In this document: one piece after another, positions 32,197 through 40,463 of the stretch
Layout of the letters: every line of letters begins with the position of its first letter
Numbering within the stretch: the first letter of the stretch is position 1
Assembly (NCBI GenBank): GCA_964463135.1
Contig: CAYXBA010000005.1
Span: forward strand, 62,001 to 126,000
DNA: 64,000 bases
Direction of reading: 5' to 3'
Origin: UBA6898 sp964463135
GTDB lineage: Bacteria; Nitrospirota; Thermodesulfovibrionia; Thermodesulfovibrionales; UBA6898
Position numbers and translations under genes: made by a program
Notes under the pieces: model-generated
Databases searched by the model: none
The model's input: the letters and a program-made list of their open reading frames with translations, nothing else
Told to the model about the DNA's origin: nothing

Positions 32197-33503
32197 GCTG
32201 TTTCAGGCGGTGCCGGAGCAGAAATCTGTTCTGCTTTGATCTTGAGTATCCGCCTGCCTTTCATGTTCACGATCGTGAACTTAGTTGTCTCTGACTGATA
32301 GCTGTCCCCGACGGTGGGGATCCTCTGGAGATGGGAGATGAGGAAGCCGCTTATCGTGTCGTATTCTGTCGATTCCGGTATATCAAAGCCGTGGTCTTCG
32401 TTCAGATCGCGTATGGCGAGGGAAGCATCGATCAGTTTAGCCCCGTCTCTGAGCGCCAGCACAGGGGTTTCCGTATCATACTCGTCCTGAATTTCCCCTA
32501 CGATCTCCTCGATAAGGTCCTCGATCGTTACCAGCCCTGTTACTGCTCCATATTCGTCCACAACGATCGCCATATGCTGACGCTTCTTCTGCATCTCTTT
32601 CATGAGTGCGCTGATCTTCATCGGCTCCGGGACAAAGATGGCAGGATGAAGGATCTTTGCAACCGAGATCTCTTTTCCCTGGGCCAGTTCGTTGAAGACG
32701 TCCTTGTTGAAAAGAATACCCTTTATGTCGGAAATGTCCTTGCCATATACCGGGTACCTTGAAAAATTCTCTGCAGATATTGTCTTGATGATGTTTTCCG
32801 GGGGCTCATTGATATTGAATGCGACCATGTTCGCAGCAGGCAGCATTACACCCTTGACCGATATATCCGTAAAATTAAAAACGCTCTGAATGAGTTCATG
32901 CTCTGCAGTCTCGAAGATGCCCCTGTCCCTGCCCTCTTCGATGAGGAGCTTAATCTCCTCCTCACTTATGAACGAACGCTCCGAAAAGGCCTTGCCGCCG
33001 AAAGGTTTAACGAAGATGTTGGTACTCGTGGTCAGCACCGTAACGAACAAAGAAGCGATCTTTGAAATGAAGGCAATGGGTCCGGCCACGAAAAGCCCTA
33101 CTTTTTCCGGGTTTCTGAGTGCAATCGATTTGGGGACCAGTTCGCCTAAAATGAGCGAAAGGTAGGAAATAATAACGACCACGATCCCAATCGATATAAC
33201 GCCTGCGGTCTTTGCTATGAAGGGTATCGGCACACTTGCAATAAAAGGCTCTATCGTGGTGACCGACGCTGCGCCGCCGATTGCAGAGGCAAGCGCGCCG
33301 GCAACCGTAACGCCGATCTGCACGGTAGCCAGAAACCGGTCCGGTTCAGCCTGAAGTTTAAGGAGCTTCGCTGCACGCTGACTGCCTTTTTCGGCAAGTT
33401 TTCTGATATAGGACTTGCGTGATGTGACCACCGCAATTTCGGATGCAGCGAAAAAACCGTTCAGAACCAGAAAAATGAAGATGAATAATATATCGATTGA
33501 CAT
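32178..33503 (-). CDS. HlyC/CorC-family transporter (CNNM + CBS pair)
   Basis: A 441-residue membrane protein. The N-terminal CNNM/DUF21 domain has about four helices and includes GFFAASEIAVVTSRKSYIRK; the two CBS domains follow (for example VYGKDISDIKGILFNK and DEYGAVTGLVTIEDLIEE), and a C-terminal CorC_HlyC domain ends the protein. Relatives export Mg2+ or help resist cobalt; the hemolysin name is historical. Its 3' end overlaps the hybrid kinase gene by 19 bases on the opposite strand. Confidence 0.88.
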   Translation of the reverse strand: MSIDILFIFIFLVLNGFFAASEIAVVTSRKSYIRKLAEKGSQRAAKLLKLQAEPDRFLATVQIGVTVAGALASAIGGAASVTTIEPFIASVPIPFIAKTAGVISIGIVVVIISYLSLILGELVPKSIALRNPEKVGLFVAGPIAFISKIASLFVTVLTTSTNIFVKPFGGKAFSERSFISEEEIKLLIEEGRDRGIFETAEHELIQSVFNFTDISVKGVMLPAANMVAFNINEPPENIIKTISAENFSRYPVYGKDISDIKGILFNKDVFNELAQGKEISVAKILHPAIFVPEPMKISALMKEMQKKRQHMAIVVDEYGAVTGLVTIEDLIEEIVGEIQDEYDTETPVLALRDGAKLIDASLAIRDLNEDHGFDIPESTEYDTISGFLISHLQRIPTVGDSYQSETTKFTIVNMKGRRILKIKAEQISAPAPPETAQPEED

Positions 33504-33662
33504 GCGTTACGTATTGATATTATACACAATTTATATTAAAAGCCGGCAAACTGCAAAGGTATTGTTGCATCCATATACGTTCATTATACTGCATGTCCCT
33601 GAAATTGACTAAAATAAATGAAGACATCTATCATAAACATTATCTTGTTGAAGGAGAACGCG

Positions 33663-34388
33663 TTGGAAACGACAGTAAAGGTTATTCTGCTCAGCCATAC
33701 CCCCAATCCCGAGGCGACCATTGCGATGGCGGCCAAGCTCTGCTACAGTCCTTCTGACATCAAGGCGCTGAAAGAAAAGACCGCTGCCAAAGACCAGAAG
33801 GGCTTTGTCGAGAAGCTCATGAAGATGGGGCATATGAGCCCTATTGAACATGCCTCGTTCACCTTTGCGGTCGAGGGCATATCACGCGCCTGCTCGCACC
33901 AGCTGGTGCGCCATCGCCTGGCAAGCTATTCACAGCAGTCGCAGCGGTACGTGAGCGAAGAGGCAGGCTTTGATTATGTGGTCCCTCCCACGATCAGGGG
34001 AGATGCTGAACTGGAGAAATATTTCATCGAGTTCATGGCAAAGGCCCAGAAGGCGTACAATCAGATCGTGAAAAAACTGAATAAAAAAGGCATCAAGGGT
34101 GAGGCAGCCAATCAGGATGCTCGTTTTGTCCTGCCGAATGCTGCCGAGACAAAGATCATGATCACCATGAATGCCCGTGAGCTCCTGCATTTTTTCCGGC
34201 AGCGCTGCTGCAACCGTGCCCAGTGGGAGATCAGGGCAATGGCGACCGAGATGCTCAGGCTGGTGAGCGGCATTGCGCCGACCGTGTTTGCGGGCAGCGG
34301 GCCGGGCTGTGTGAGCGGACCGTGTCCGGAGGGTGAGTATACCTGCGGCAAGGCGGTCGAGGTGAGGGCGAGGTTTAAAAAGCTATGA
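33663..34388 (+). CDS. thyX: Flavin-dependent thymidylate synthase
   Basis: A 241-residue FAD enzyme that makes dTMP from dUMP using methylene-tetrahydrofolate and NADPH. The ThyX signature RHRLASYSQQSQRY lies near residue 80. Later motifs are VLPNAAETKIMITMNAREL and FFRQRCCNRAQWEIR. I chose TTG at 33663 because AAGGAG sits six bases upstream; an ATG 45 bases further out has none. A Cys-rich tail (GPGCVSGPCPEGEYTCG) is a common extension. It implies that the organism may lack ThyA. Confidence 0.93.
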   Translation: METTVKVILLSHTPNPEATIAMAAKLCYSPSDIKALKEKTAAKDQKGFVEKLMKMGHMSPIEHASFTFAVEGISRACSHQLVRHRLASYSQQSQRYVSEEAGFDYVVPPTIRGDAELEKYFIEFMAKAQKAYNQIVKKLNKKGIKGEAANQDARFVLPNAAETKIMITMNARELLHFFRQRCCNRAQWEIRAMATEMLRLVSGIAPTVFAGSGPGCVSGPCPEGEYTCGKAVEVRARFKKL

Positions 34389-34696
34389 GGCAGGGATGTC
34401 CATGAGCAACATTCGCTTGCTGCGGGCATTTTCGACAGTTCTATGCTCATTCCGCTGCAGCCGCTAAACTCGTCCCTGCGGGGCTCAAACACTACCGGCT
34501 GTCTGACGCTGCATTTCGCTGAGAACTGTTTTCGAAAACGTCCTGATGCCGCTCATGTTCCTAATGGGCATGCAGTGAGAACACCTGGTATCCTGTCATT
34601 CCAGCTTGTCTGGCATCTTTTGGGAAGAGACTTGAGGATAGACCGATTCGCTGATCGACTGGCGTAATACTGAACAATTGAAGGAGAGAGTTTGAT
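34389..34696. other. Gene-free 308-base stretch with a palindrome and a REP-like fragment
   Basis: No reading frame here looks like a protein. It contains a perfect 12-base palindrome GTTTTCGAAAAC at 34529-34540 and TGTCATTCCAGCTTGTCTGG at about 34594-34613, whose CCAG/CTGG stem resembles one unit of a bacterial REP element. GAAGGAGAGAG just before 34697 is the ribosome-binding site of the next gene. Nothing else is recognised. Confidence 0.4.
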
Positions 34697-35464
34697 ATGG
34701 CATATGTAATAGCATTGGCAGGAAAGGGCGGAACAGGCAAGACGAGTATTGCAGGGCTCACGGTCCGGTACATCGTTGAGAAGAAACAGAAGCCGGTACT
34801 TGCGGTGGATGCGGACAGCAATGCATGTCTGAACGAGGCCCTGGGAGTTCCGGTGCATGCGACGATCGGTTCACTCCGCGAGGAATCCCTTGAAAAGATC
34901 AGGAGCGGCGGCGAGCGGCCGGGCGGCATGTCCATGGAGCAGCTTTTCGACTATCAGGTGCAGCAGTCCGTGATCGAGGCAAAGGGTTTTGACCTGATGG
35001 TCATGGGCAGGCCTGAGGGGCCTGGATGCTACTGCGCCGCGAACAACATCATCAGAAAATACACGGACAAGCTTTCAGAGACATACCCTTATGTGGTGAT
35101 CGACAACGAGGCAGGCATGGAGCATCTGAGCAGGCGCACGACCCATAAGGTCGATATGCTCATGATCGTGAGCGACCCTACGGTGCGCGGCATCAAGACT
35201 GCGCGCAGGATCGCCGACCTTGTGAAGGAACTGAACCTCGATATCGACAAGTATTCGCTTATCATCAACCGTGTTGCAGGTGAAGAGGGCGCTGAACTGA
35301 AGACCTTTGCTGAGGGTCTCGGTCTGACGGTTGCAGGTCTTGTGCCGCAGGACAGAGGGGTGTTCGAGAATGACCTTGCAGGCAAGGCGATCTGTGATCT
35401 GCCGGAGAACTCACCTGCTGTGCAGGCAGCCTTTGCGATATTTGATACCTTCCAGATACCGTAG
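34697..35464 (+). CDS. cooC: CooC-type CO dehydrogenase maturation ATPase
   Basis: A 255-residue MinD/ParA-like ATPase with deviant Walker A AGKGGTGKTS at residues 7-16, then VDADSNACLNEALG, and the CooC hallmark PEGPGCYCAANNIIRK with a CxC that can bind nickel or bridge the dimer. Then VIDNEAGMEHLSRRTT gives the Walker B region. CooC proteins help insert nickel into CO dehydrogenase and acetyl-CoA synthase. No CODH gene lies in the window, so this copy is an orphan here, implying that CODH/ACS genes lie elsewhere. The ATG has a GGAGAGAG site. Confidence 0.86.
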   Translation: MAYVIALAGKGGTGKTSIAGLTVRYIVEKKQKPVLAVDADSNACLNEALGVPVHATIGSLREESLEKIRSGGERPGGMSMEQLFDYQVQQSVIEAKGFDLMVMGRPEGPGCYCAANNIIRKYTDKLSETYPYVVIDNEAGMEHLSRRTTHKVDMLMIVSDPTVRGIKTARRIADLVKELNLDIDKYSLIINRVAGEEGAELKTFAEGLGLTVAGLVPQDRGVFENDLAGKAICDLPENSPAVQAAFAIFDTFQIP

Positions 35465-35472
35465 AGACCTGC

Positions 35473-36495
35473 GTGGCCAGTTCAGTGAATTTGCGTTTGG
35501 GTCATCGGCAGACGGTAATCTGTCTGGTCGTAGCGGCTCTTATATTCTGCGTGGGGTGGGCTTCCCATGTTATATATAAACGCTTTAATGACCACCATAA
35601 GCACCGTTGGGTCGCTCTGAATGGTTCTCGCTATACCAATCCTCTCCTGGACGTCGAACTGCCTGAAGGCGTAGATATTTCGAATGAACCGATTCCTTTT
35701 AAGCACAAGATTGAGGACTTCGTAAAAGATCAGATCAGCAGAAAAAAGGCGACAGAGATCGCGGTCTATTACCGCGACCTGCACGAGGGACCATGGTTCG
35801 GCATTAATGAAGACCAGCATTTTAATCCGGCCAGCATGATGAAGGTGCCGGTGATGATCGCAATACTTAAAAGGGCGGAGAGGGACCCCTACCTTCTCAG
35901 GCGAACCCTTTCATATGACGGCAAGACAGACATGAGCGCAATGCAGAACATTGAGCCCATGCATACGATTACACCGCACCGGCCCTACAGTATAGAAGAG
36001 CTCCTGCGCTATATGATGAGTTATTCTGATAACAATGCCACTGCAGTGCTCTATAATGACTTGGACCCGAGAGAATTGAGCGCAGTGCTGGATGGCATGG
36101 ATATTGACAACAGGCCGCATGACGATGAGAATTCCGTGTCAGTCCACGGATATTCGGGGTTTTTCCGGATTCTTTTTAATGCTTCTTTTTTGAATCGTGA
36201 AATGTCTGAGAAGGCGCTGGAACTACTGACCAAGGAGGACTTTCCCCAAGGCCTTGCCGCAGGGGTGCCCAAGGGTATCGAGATTGCGGCCAAATATGGG
36301 GAGCATGTGCGGGGGACGAATGGAGAGATCAAACAACTGCACGAATTCGGGATTGTGTACCATCCGAGATACCCATACATTATTGGAATTATGACAAGGG
36401 GAAATGATTTTGGCATACAGACAGGGATCATAAGGGACATTTCCCGAATGATCTATACCGAGGTCGAGACCGGCGCTGTCAAATACAGGCGGTAA
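35473..36495 (+). CDS. Class A beta-lactamase-fold serine hydrolase, membrane-anchored
   Basis: A 340-residue protein with an N-terminal membrane anchor (about residues 14-33) and a beta-lactamase-like domain (PF13354). The catalytic S-x-x-K is SMMK in FNPASMMKVPVMIAIL, and S-D-N is in MSYSDNNATAVL. The C-terminal KTG-type strand seems altered. A true beta-lactamase is possible, but a peptidoglycan- or peptide-active hydrolase is as likely. GTG is the start, eight bases after cooC, with no clear Shine-Dalgarno. Confidence 0.78.
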   Translation: MASSVNLRLGHRQTVICLVVAALIFCVGWASHVIYKRFNDHHKHRWVALNGSRYTNPLLDVELPEGVDISNEPIPFKHKIEDFVKDQISRKKATEIAVYYRDLHEGPWFGINEDQHFNPASMMKVPVMIAILKRAERDPYLLRRTLSYDGKTDMSAMQNIEPMHTITPHRPYSIEELLRYMMSYSDNNATAVLYNDLDPRELSAVLDGMDIDNRPHDDENSVSVHGYSGFFRILFNASFLNREMSEKALELLTKEDFPQGLAAGVPKGIEIAAKYGEHVRGTNGEIKQLHEFGIVYHPRYPYIIGIMTRGNDFGIQTGIIRDISRMIYTEVETGAVKYRR

Positions 36496-36538
36496 TAGTC
36501 TGCAACTCGTTCAGAGCTGCAGAGGGTTGCTGTGTGGC

Positions 36539-37735
36539 TTACGTCCGGTATTCTGCGTTAATTTTGATATAGTCTTCAGTGAGGTCGCAGGTGAGGACCT
36601 TGACTGAAGCCTTGCCTGCATGGAGATCGACCGTGATCTTCAGCTCTTTCTTCTTGATCTCTTCGGTCGCTTCTTTGTCCTTGTTGTTCATGACCCCGTT
36701 CTTCACGACCTTGACCTTATTAAAATAAACATCTGCCTTTTCAGGGTTAAAGCCGATGCCGGAGTACCCGACTGCTGCCATGATCCGGCCCCAGTTAGCA
36801 TCATTGCCATAGATGGCGGTTTTCACCAGGCTTGAGTTTGCAATTGCCATGGCAGCCTGCTGCGCCGCCTTTTCGGTCTTCGCATTCTGCACCACGACTT
36901 CCACAAGCTTGGTCGCACCTTCGCCGTCCTTTACGATCAGCTTCGAAAGCTCATAGGTCAGCTCATCCAGCGCCTTCTGGAATGCCGGAAAATCTTCGGA
37001 TCTCTTCGTGACCGGCTTATTGCCGAGTACCCCGTTTGCCATGACGAGCGCTGTGTCGTTGGTTGAAGTGTCGCCGTCTATGGTTATCCGGTTAAAAGAC
37101 TTGCCTACCGCGCTCGACAGCGCAGCCTGCAGGGTCTTCTTCTCGACTGCGATATCCGTAAGGATAAAGCAGAGCATGGTTGCCATGTTCGGTGCGATCA
37201 TGCCTGCGCCTTTGCAGATGCCTGCAATGACCCCTTGTTTTCCCTGTATTGTAATCTGCCGTGAAATGAGCTTGGGGAAGGTATCGGTTGTCATGATCGC
37301 CTTTGCCGTATCGTCGAAAGACGCATTGCCCAGGCCTCCTGCCAGCGGACCGATCGCCGGCAAGATCCTCTGCATAGGCATAGGCGTGCCGATCACGCCG
37401 GTCGAGCAGATATAGGTCAGACCAGCATTGATGCCCAGATGTTTTGACGCTGCTGCGACCATATCCCGGGCGTCCTTCATGCCCTGTTTTCCGGTGCAGG
37501 CATTGGCATTGCCGCTGTTGACGATAATTGCCTGGCCCATGCCGGATTTGATCTTCTGCATGCAGAGCTGCACAGGTGCGGCCTTTACCGTATTCGTCGT
37601 AAAGGTACCTGCCATTGGTGATGCAACTTCAGAGAAGATAAGCGCAAAGTCCTTGCGCCCCGGCTTCTTGATCGCAGCCTCTGTTACGGAGAAGAAAAAC
37701 CCTTGCGGCATCTTTTTGTCAGGTGATTTTTTCAT
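36539..37735 (-). CDS. argJ: Bifunctional ornithine acetyltransferase/N-acetylglutamate synthase
   Basis: A 398-residue enzyme of the cyclic arginine pathway, moving the acetyl group from acetylornithine to glutamate. The self-cleavage site is Ala-Thr in PNMATMLCF, with the new N-terminal Thr as nucleophile. Other marks are AAPVQLC, VNSGNANACTG, DGDTSTNDT and NDANWGRIMAAVGYSG. I chose the ATG at 37735; a start eight codons later (MPQGFFFS) is also possible, and an ATG 12 codons further upstream is less likely. The C-terminus ends in the normal INAEYRT. Confidence 0.93.
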   Translation of the reverse strand: MKKSPDKKMPQGFFFSVTEAAIKKPGRKDFALIFSEVASPMAGTFTTNTVKAAPVQLCMQKIKSGMGQAIIVNSGNANACTGKQGMKDARDMVAAASKHLGINAGLTYICSTGVIGTPMPMQRILPAIGPLAGGLGNASFDDTAKAIMTTDTFPKLISRQITIQGKQGVIAGICKGAGMIAPNMATMLCFILTDIAVEKKTLQAALSSAVGKSFNRITIDGDTSTNDTALVMANGVLGNKPVTKRSEDFPAFQKALDELTYELSKLIVKDGEGATKLVEVVVQNAKTEKAAQQAAMAIANSSLVKTAIYGNDANWGRIMAAVGYSGIGFNPEKADVYFNKVKVVKNGVMNNKDKEATEEIKKKELKITVDLHAGKASVKVLTCDLTEDYIKINAEYRT

Positions 37736-37804
37736 GTAAATAGAATATATGGGTTGCGACTTCAATTTCAACTGCAGGCAAACTTGTTGAAAATATATCG
37801 TGAT

Positions 37805-37965
37805 AAGGGGCTGAATACCTAATAAACATCCTGAATCGACATGATGATTAAATGGCAGACCTCCTTCTTGTATCTATTCTCTATTTCTGCCGTCGAGGCA
37901 GACCTCTTATCTGATGCTGTTTTATTAAGGTGTCGGCAGGCTGTTTATTCGGCATTCAGCCCCTT
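37805..37965. repeat. MITE-like foldback with 24-bp terminal inverted repeats
   Basis: AAGGGGCTGAAT-ACCT-AATAAACA at 37805-37828 matches the reverse complement of 37942-37965, with mismatches confined to the central few bases. The inner flanks still pair in part (CCTG..CGACA with TGTCGGCAGG). The core carries two direct copies of GGCAGACCTC. Total length is 161 bases, with no coding capacity. It lies between argJ and mnmA, divergent genes. It could be a miniature inverted-repeat element or a structured RNA. Confidence 0.6.
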
Positions 37966-38017
37966 TTCTGTGTTATTTCGGACTTAAGGGAACTATTGTC
38001 ATGTGTTACAGTAAAGA

Positions 38018-39121
38018 ATGGCAAAAGTAATGGTCGGCATGAGCGGAGGCGTTGATTCAAGCGTTACCGCTTACCTTCTCAAGCAACAGGGATATGATGT
38101 GGAAGGCGTCAGTCTGGTCCTGTACGAGGCGAGGCAGCGCTCAGGTCCTGCTGTCTGCTGTTCGCTCGAGGCGCGGGACAGTGCTGCGGATACCGCTGCA
38201 GCACTGGGCATCAAGCACAAGGCAATAGACGTGCGCGCTGCCTTTATTGATGCCGTTGTCGATCCTTTCGTGGCTGCCTATAAGAATGGCATGACACCGA
38301 ACCCCTGTATCCTCTGCAACCGCTTCATAAAGTTTCCGTATCTTCTTAAGGCAGCAGATTTGGCAGGGGCAGAGTTCATCGCAACAGGACATTATGCGAG
38401 GATTGAGAGAAGGCTGGCGACAGAAGATGAAGGGCAAGGGGCAAAGGGCAAAGGGCTGAAGGGTCAGTCCCTTTTAAAAAAAGGGATCGACATAAAAAAG
38501 GACCAGTCGTACGTGCTCTACGTATTGGAACAGGCGTTGCTTGAACGACTTCTGCTGCCTCTGGGCGAGCTGACAAAAGATGAGGTCAGAAAGATAGCGC
38601 GGTCCCTGAACCTTCCGGCAGCGGACAGGCCTGAAAGTCAGGAGATCTGTTTTGTCGAAGACAATGACTATAATGCCTTTATCGAGCAGCTTGCCCCTGA
38701 GTCGATGAGGCCGGGTCCTATTATCAAAGCTGACGGTAAGGTCGTCGGCACGCACAAAGGGGTGTATGCGTACACGATCGGCCAGAGGAAGGGGCTTAAT
38801 GTCCCTTCGCTCCAGCCCCATTTTGTGACGCGCATTGACCATCAAAACAACAGCATTCAGGTCGGCCTGCGGGATGAGGCCATGTCCCAACGAATCCATG
38901 TAAGGGATATGCACTGGCTGCAGAGGCCTGCATCATCATCCTTTGCAGCAACCGTGAAGGTGAGGTCAATGATGGAGGCGAAGAGTGCCGCTATTGAGGC
39001 AGGAGAGGATACTGCAGAGGTACTATTCGACGAACCGCTCTGGGCACCTGCACCCGGACAGAGCGCGGTCTTCTATGACAATGATATGGTGCTTGGCGGC
39101 GGGATAATCTTCAGCGAATAG
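38018..39121 (+). CDS. mnmA: tRNA-specific 2-thiouridylase
   Basis: A 367-residue enzyme that adds sulfur to U34 of tRNA(Lys, Glu, Gln). The PP-loop GMSGGVDSSV is at residues 7-16. The catalytic pair is Cys97 in NPCILCN and Cys211 in ESQEICFV. GHYARIE, KDQSYVLYVL and YTIGQRKGLN are standard. Between GHYARIER and LLKKGIDIKKDQSY an extra segment of about 16 residues (136-151, Gly/Lys/Gln-rich) is encoded by a G-rich repeat also found in bioW. The insertion sits at a beta-hairpin tip, where it should be tolerated. Confidence 0.93.
   Translation: MAKVMVGMSGGVDSSVTAYLLKQQGYDVEGVSLVLYEARQRSGPAVCCSLEARDSAADTAAALGIKHKAIDVRAAFIDAVVDPFVAAYKNGMTPNPCILCNRFIKFPYLLKAADLAGAEFIATGHYARIERRLATEDEGQGAKGKGLKGQSLLKKGIDIKKDQSYVLYVLEQALLERLLLPLGELTKDEVRKIARSLNLPAADRPESQEICFVEDNDYNAFIEQLAPESMRPGPIIKADGKVVGTHKGVYAYTIGQRKGLNVPSLQPHFVTRIDHQNNSIQVGLRDEAMSQRIHVRDMHWLQRPASSSFAATVKVRSMMEAKSAAIEAGEDTAEVLFDEPLWAPAPGQSAVFYDNDMVLGGGIIFSE
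38423..38475 (+). repeat. G-rich repeat inserted in frame in mnmA
   Basis: GGGCAAGGGGCAAAGGGCAA followed by AGGGCTGAAGGGTCAGTCCC. The GGGCAAAGGG units and the AGGGTC-x(2-3)-TCCCTT end recur in the bioW insert at 44753-44869, again with the G-rich strand as coding strand. It codes for about 16 low-complexity residues absent from ordinary MnmA. Confidence 0.65.
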
Positions 39122-39134
39122 GGAAAAGATCTTT

Positions 39135-39800
39135 CTATGCTTCTGACAGGATGCCGCTGCTCATTTTAAGCTGCCGTGCTGCCTGGGCCGCGATCTCTTT
39201 GTTGTGCGTCACGATGATGAACGTGGTCTTCCTCTCCCGGTTCATATCCTGAAAAAGCCTGATGATATCCTGTTCCGTCTCTTCATCGAGGTCCCCGGTA
39301 GGTTCGTCTGCAAGCACCAGGGAAGGGTTATTGATAAAGGCGCGAGCGATCGCTATCCTTCTCTGCTGTCCGCCGGAAAGGTGTGATGGATATGCCCTGA
39401 TCTTTTCCTTCAGACCGACGCGTTCGAGAAGCTCTGCTGCGTATGCGGTGATGTCGCCCGTGAAATTGCCGAATGCGGTCGGCAGGAGGATATTCTCCAG
39501 AGCGGTCAGTGTCGGGATAAGGCTCGCAAATTGATAGATAAAGCTCATGTTGCGGTTACGGTAGTGCGACCTGCTGTCATCATCAAGCGACCAGATGTCA
39601 GTCCCCTCAACACGCACGCTGCCCGAGTCGGGTTTGGTAAGCCCGCCGACGAGACTCAGCAGCGTGGTCTTGCCGCTGCCGGAGTGGCCGATGATCGATA
39701 TGATCTCGCCTTTTTGGGCCATGAAGGAGGCATGGTCAACAGCCTTCATGGCCTGCCCATCGATCATGTAGCCCTTGACGATGTCAGAAACTTCTATCAC
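39135..39800 (-). CDS. LolD/MacB-type ABC ATPase (locus B)
   Basis: A 221-residue ATPase with Walker A GHSGSGKTT, signature LSGGQQRRIAIARA and Walker B LVLADEPTGDLDEETE. It shares SLDDD, YRNRN, QFASLIP and GDLDEETE with the locus A ATPase at 10282-10956, which marks the two as a subgroup distinct from LolD. It is the last gene of the locus B set, 23 bases after the TPR lipoprotein gene. Confidence 0.9.
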   Translation of the reverse strand: MIEVSDIVKGYMIDGQAMKAVDHASFMAQKGEIISIIGHSGSGKTTLLSLVGGLTKPDSGSVRVEGTDIWSLDDDSRSHYRNRNMSFIYQFASLIPTLTALENILLPTAFGNFTGDITAYAAELLERVGLKEKIRAYPSHLSGGQQRRIAIARAFINNPSLVLADEPTGDLDEETEQDIIRLFQDMNRERKTTFIIVTHNKEIAAQAARQLKMSSGILSEA

Positions 39801-39823
39801 ATATCCTCCGTCTCATCACCCTG

Positions 39824-40462
39824 TTACGTGCCCTTTTCGATCTCTTTGTGCAGGGCATCGGCCATTCCCTCGTCGAATTCCTTGAGCGCCTCATACTCCT
39901 TCATCGCTGCAGCCCTGTTCTTCTTCCTGAGATAGGTGATGCCGAGGTTGTAGCGTGCTGCTGCATAATTCGACCTTATTTTTATCGCCTTCCTGAGGGC
40001 AGCGATCTCATCCTCGTCCTTTCCGAGCTTACCGTAGGCAATGCCCATGTTGTTAAAGAGCACTGCGTGGTTCGGCAGATATTTTGCCGCTGTCCTGAAG
40101 GCTTCGACCGCTTCTGCAGGTTTGTTCAGACGGTCGAAGTCAGTAGCCATCTTGAACCAGACATATCCCATGTCAGGCTTGAGCTTTACGACCTTCTTAT
40201 ACGTCTCGATCGCCTCAGGGTACTGCGCACTCCGGTCATACAGGTCTGCCAGGTGATAGAGCGCCTCAATGTCATTCGGTTTTTTTTGTGCCTGTTTGTA
40301 CACCTCGTCGAAAATGGTGTCAGCGGAATACTGGCTGGCTGCCTTGCTCACCTTCGGTTTTTCTTTGTGGTCTTCCCTGCTGCAGGCCGGAAGCATGCAG
40401 AGCATGACAGCCATTACCAGTGCGGCTGCTCTCATCGGACCACGCGCCATTATTGTCTGCAT
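39824..40462 (-). CDS. TPR-repeat lipoprotein (locus B)
   Basis: A 212-residue lipoprotein with lipobox LPAC at Cys27, from the ATG at 40462, which has GGGAG seven bases upstream; the gene starts one base past the permease stop. After a charged linker come about four to five TPR units, for example IEALYHLADLYDRSAQYPEA, MGYVWFKMATDFDRLNKPAE and AVLFNNMGIAYGKLGKDEDE. TPR lipoproteins usually scaffold protein complexes. Placement between permease and ATPase genes suggests that it belongs to the transporter complex. Locus A has no counterpart. Confidence 0.83.
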   Translation of the reverse strand: MQTIMARGPMRAAALVMAVMLCMLPACSREDHKEKPKVSKAASQYSADTIFDEVYKQAQKKPNDIEALYHLADLYDRSAQYPEAIETYKKVVKLKPDMGYVWFKMATDFDRLNKPAEAVEAFRTAAKYLPNHAVLFNNMGIAYGKLGKDEDEIAALRKAIKIRSNYAAARYNLGITYLRKKNRAAAMKEYEALKEFDEGMADALHKEIEKGT

Positions 40463-40463
40463 C

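Noticed and set aside
34389..34696. Possible gene in the thyX-cooC gap
   Set aside because: The frames here lack recognisable motifs and ribosome-binding sites, and several are shadows of thyX on the other strand.
35473..36495. Antibiotic-resistance beta-lactamase
   Set aside because: SxxK and SDN are present, but the Glu166-type omega loop and KTG could not be identified, so only the fold is called.
38423..38475. G-rich repeat in mnmA as a frameshift or assembly error
   Set aside because: The frame continues unbroken into the conserved KDQSY segment and catalytic Cys211, and a related repeat is in frame in bioW.
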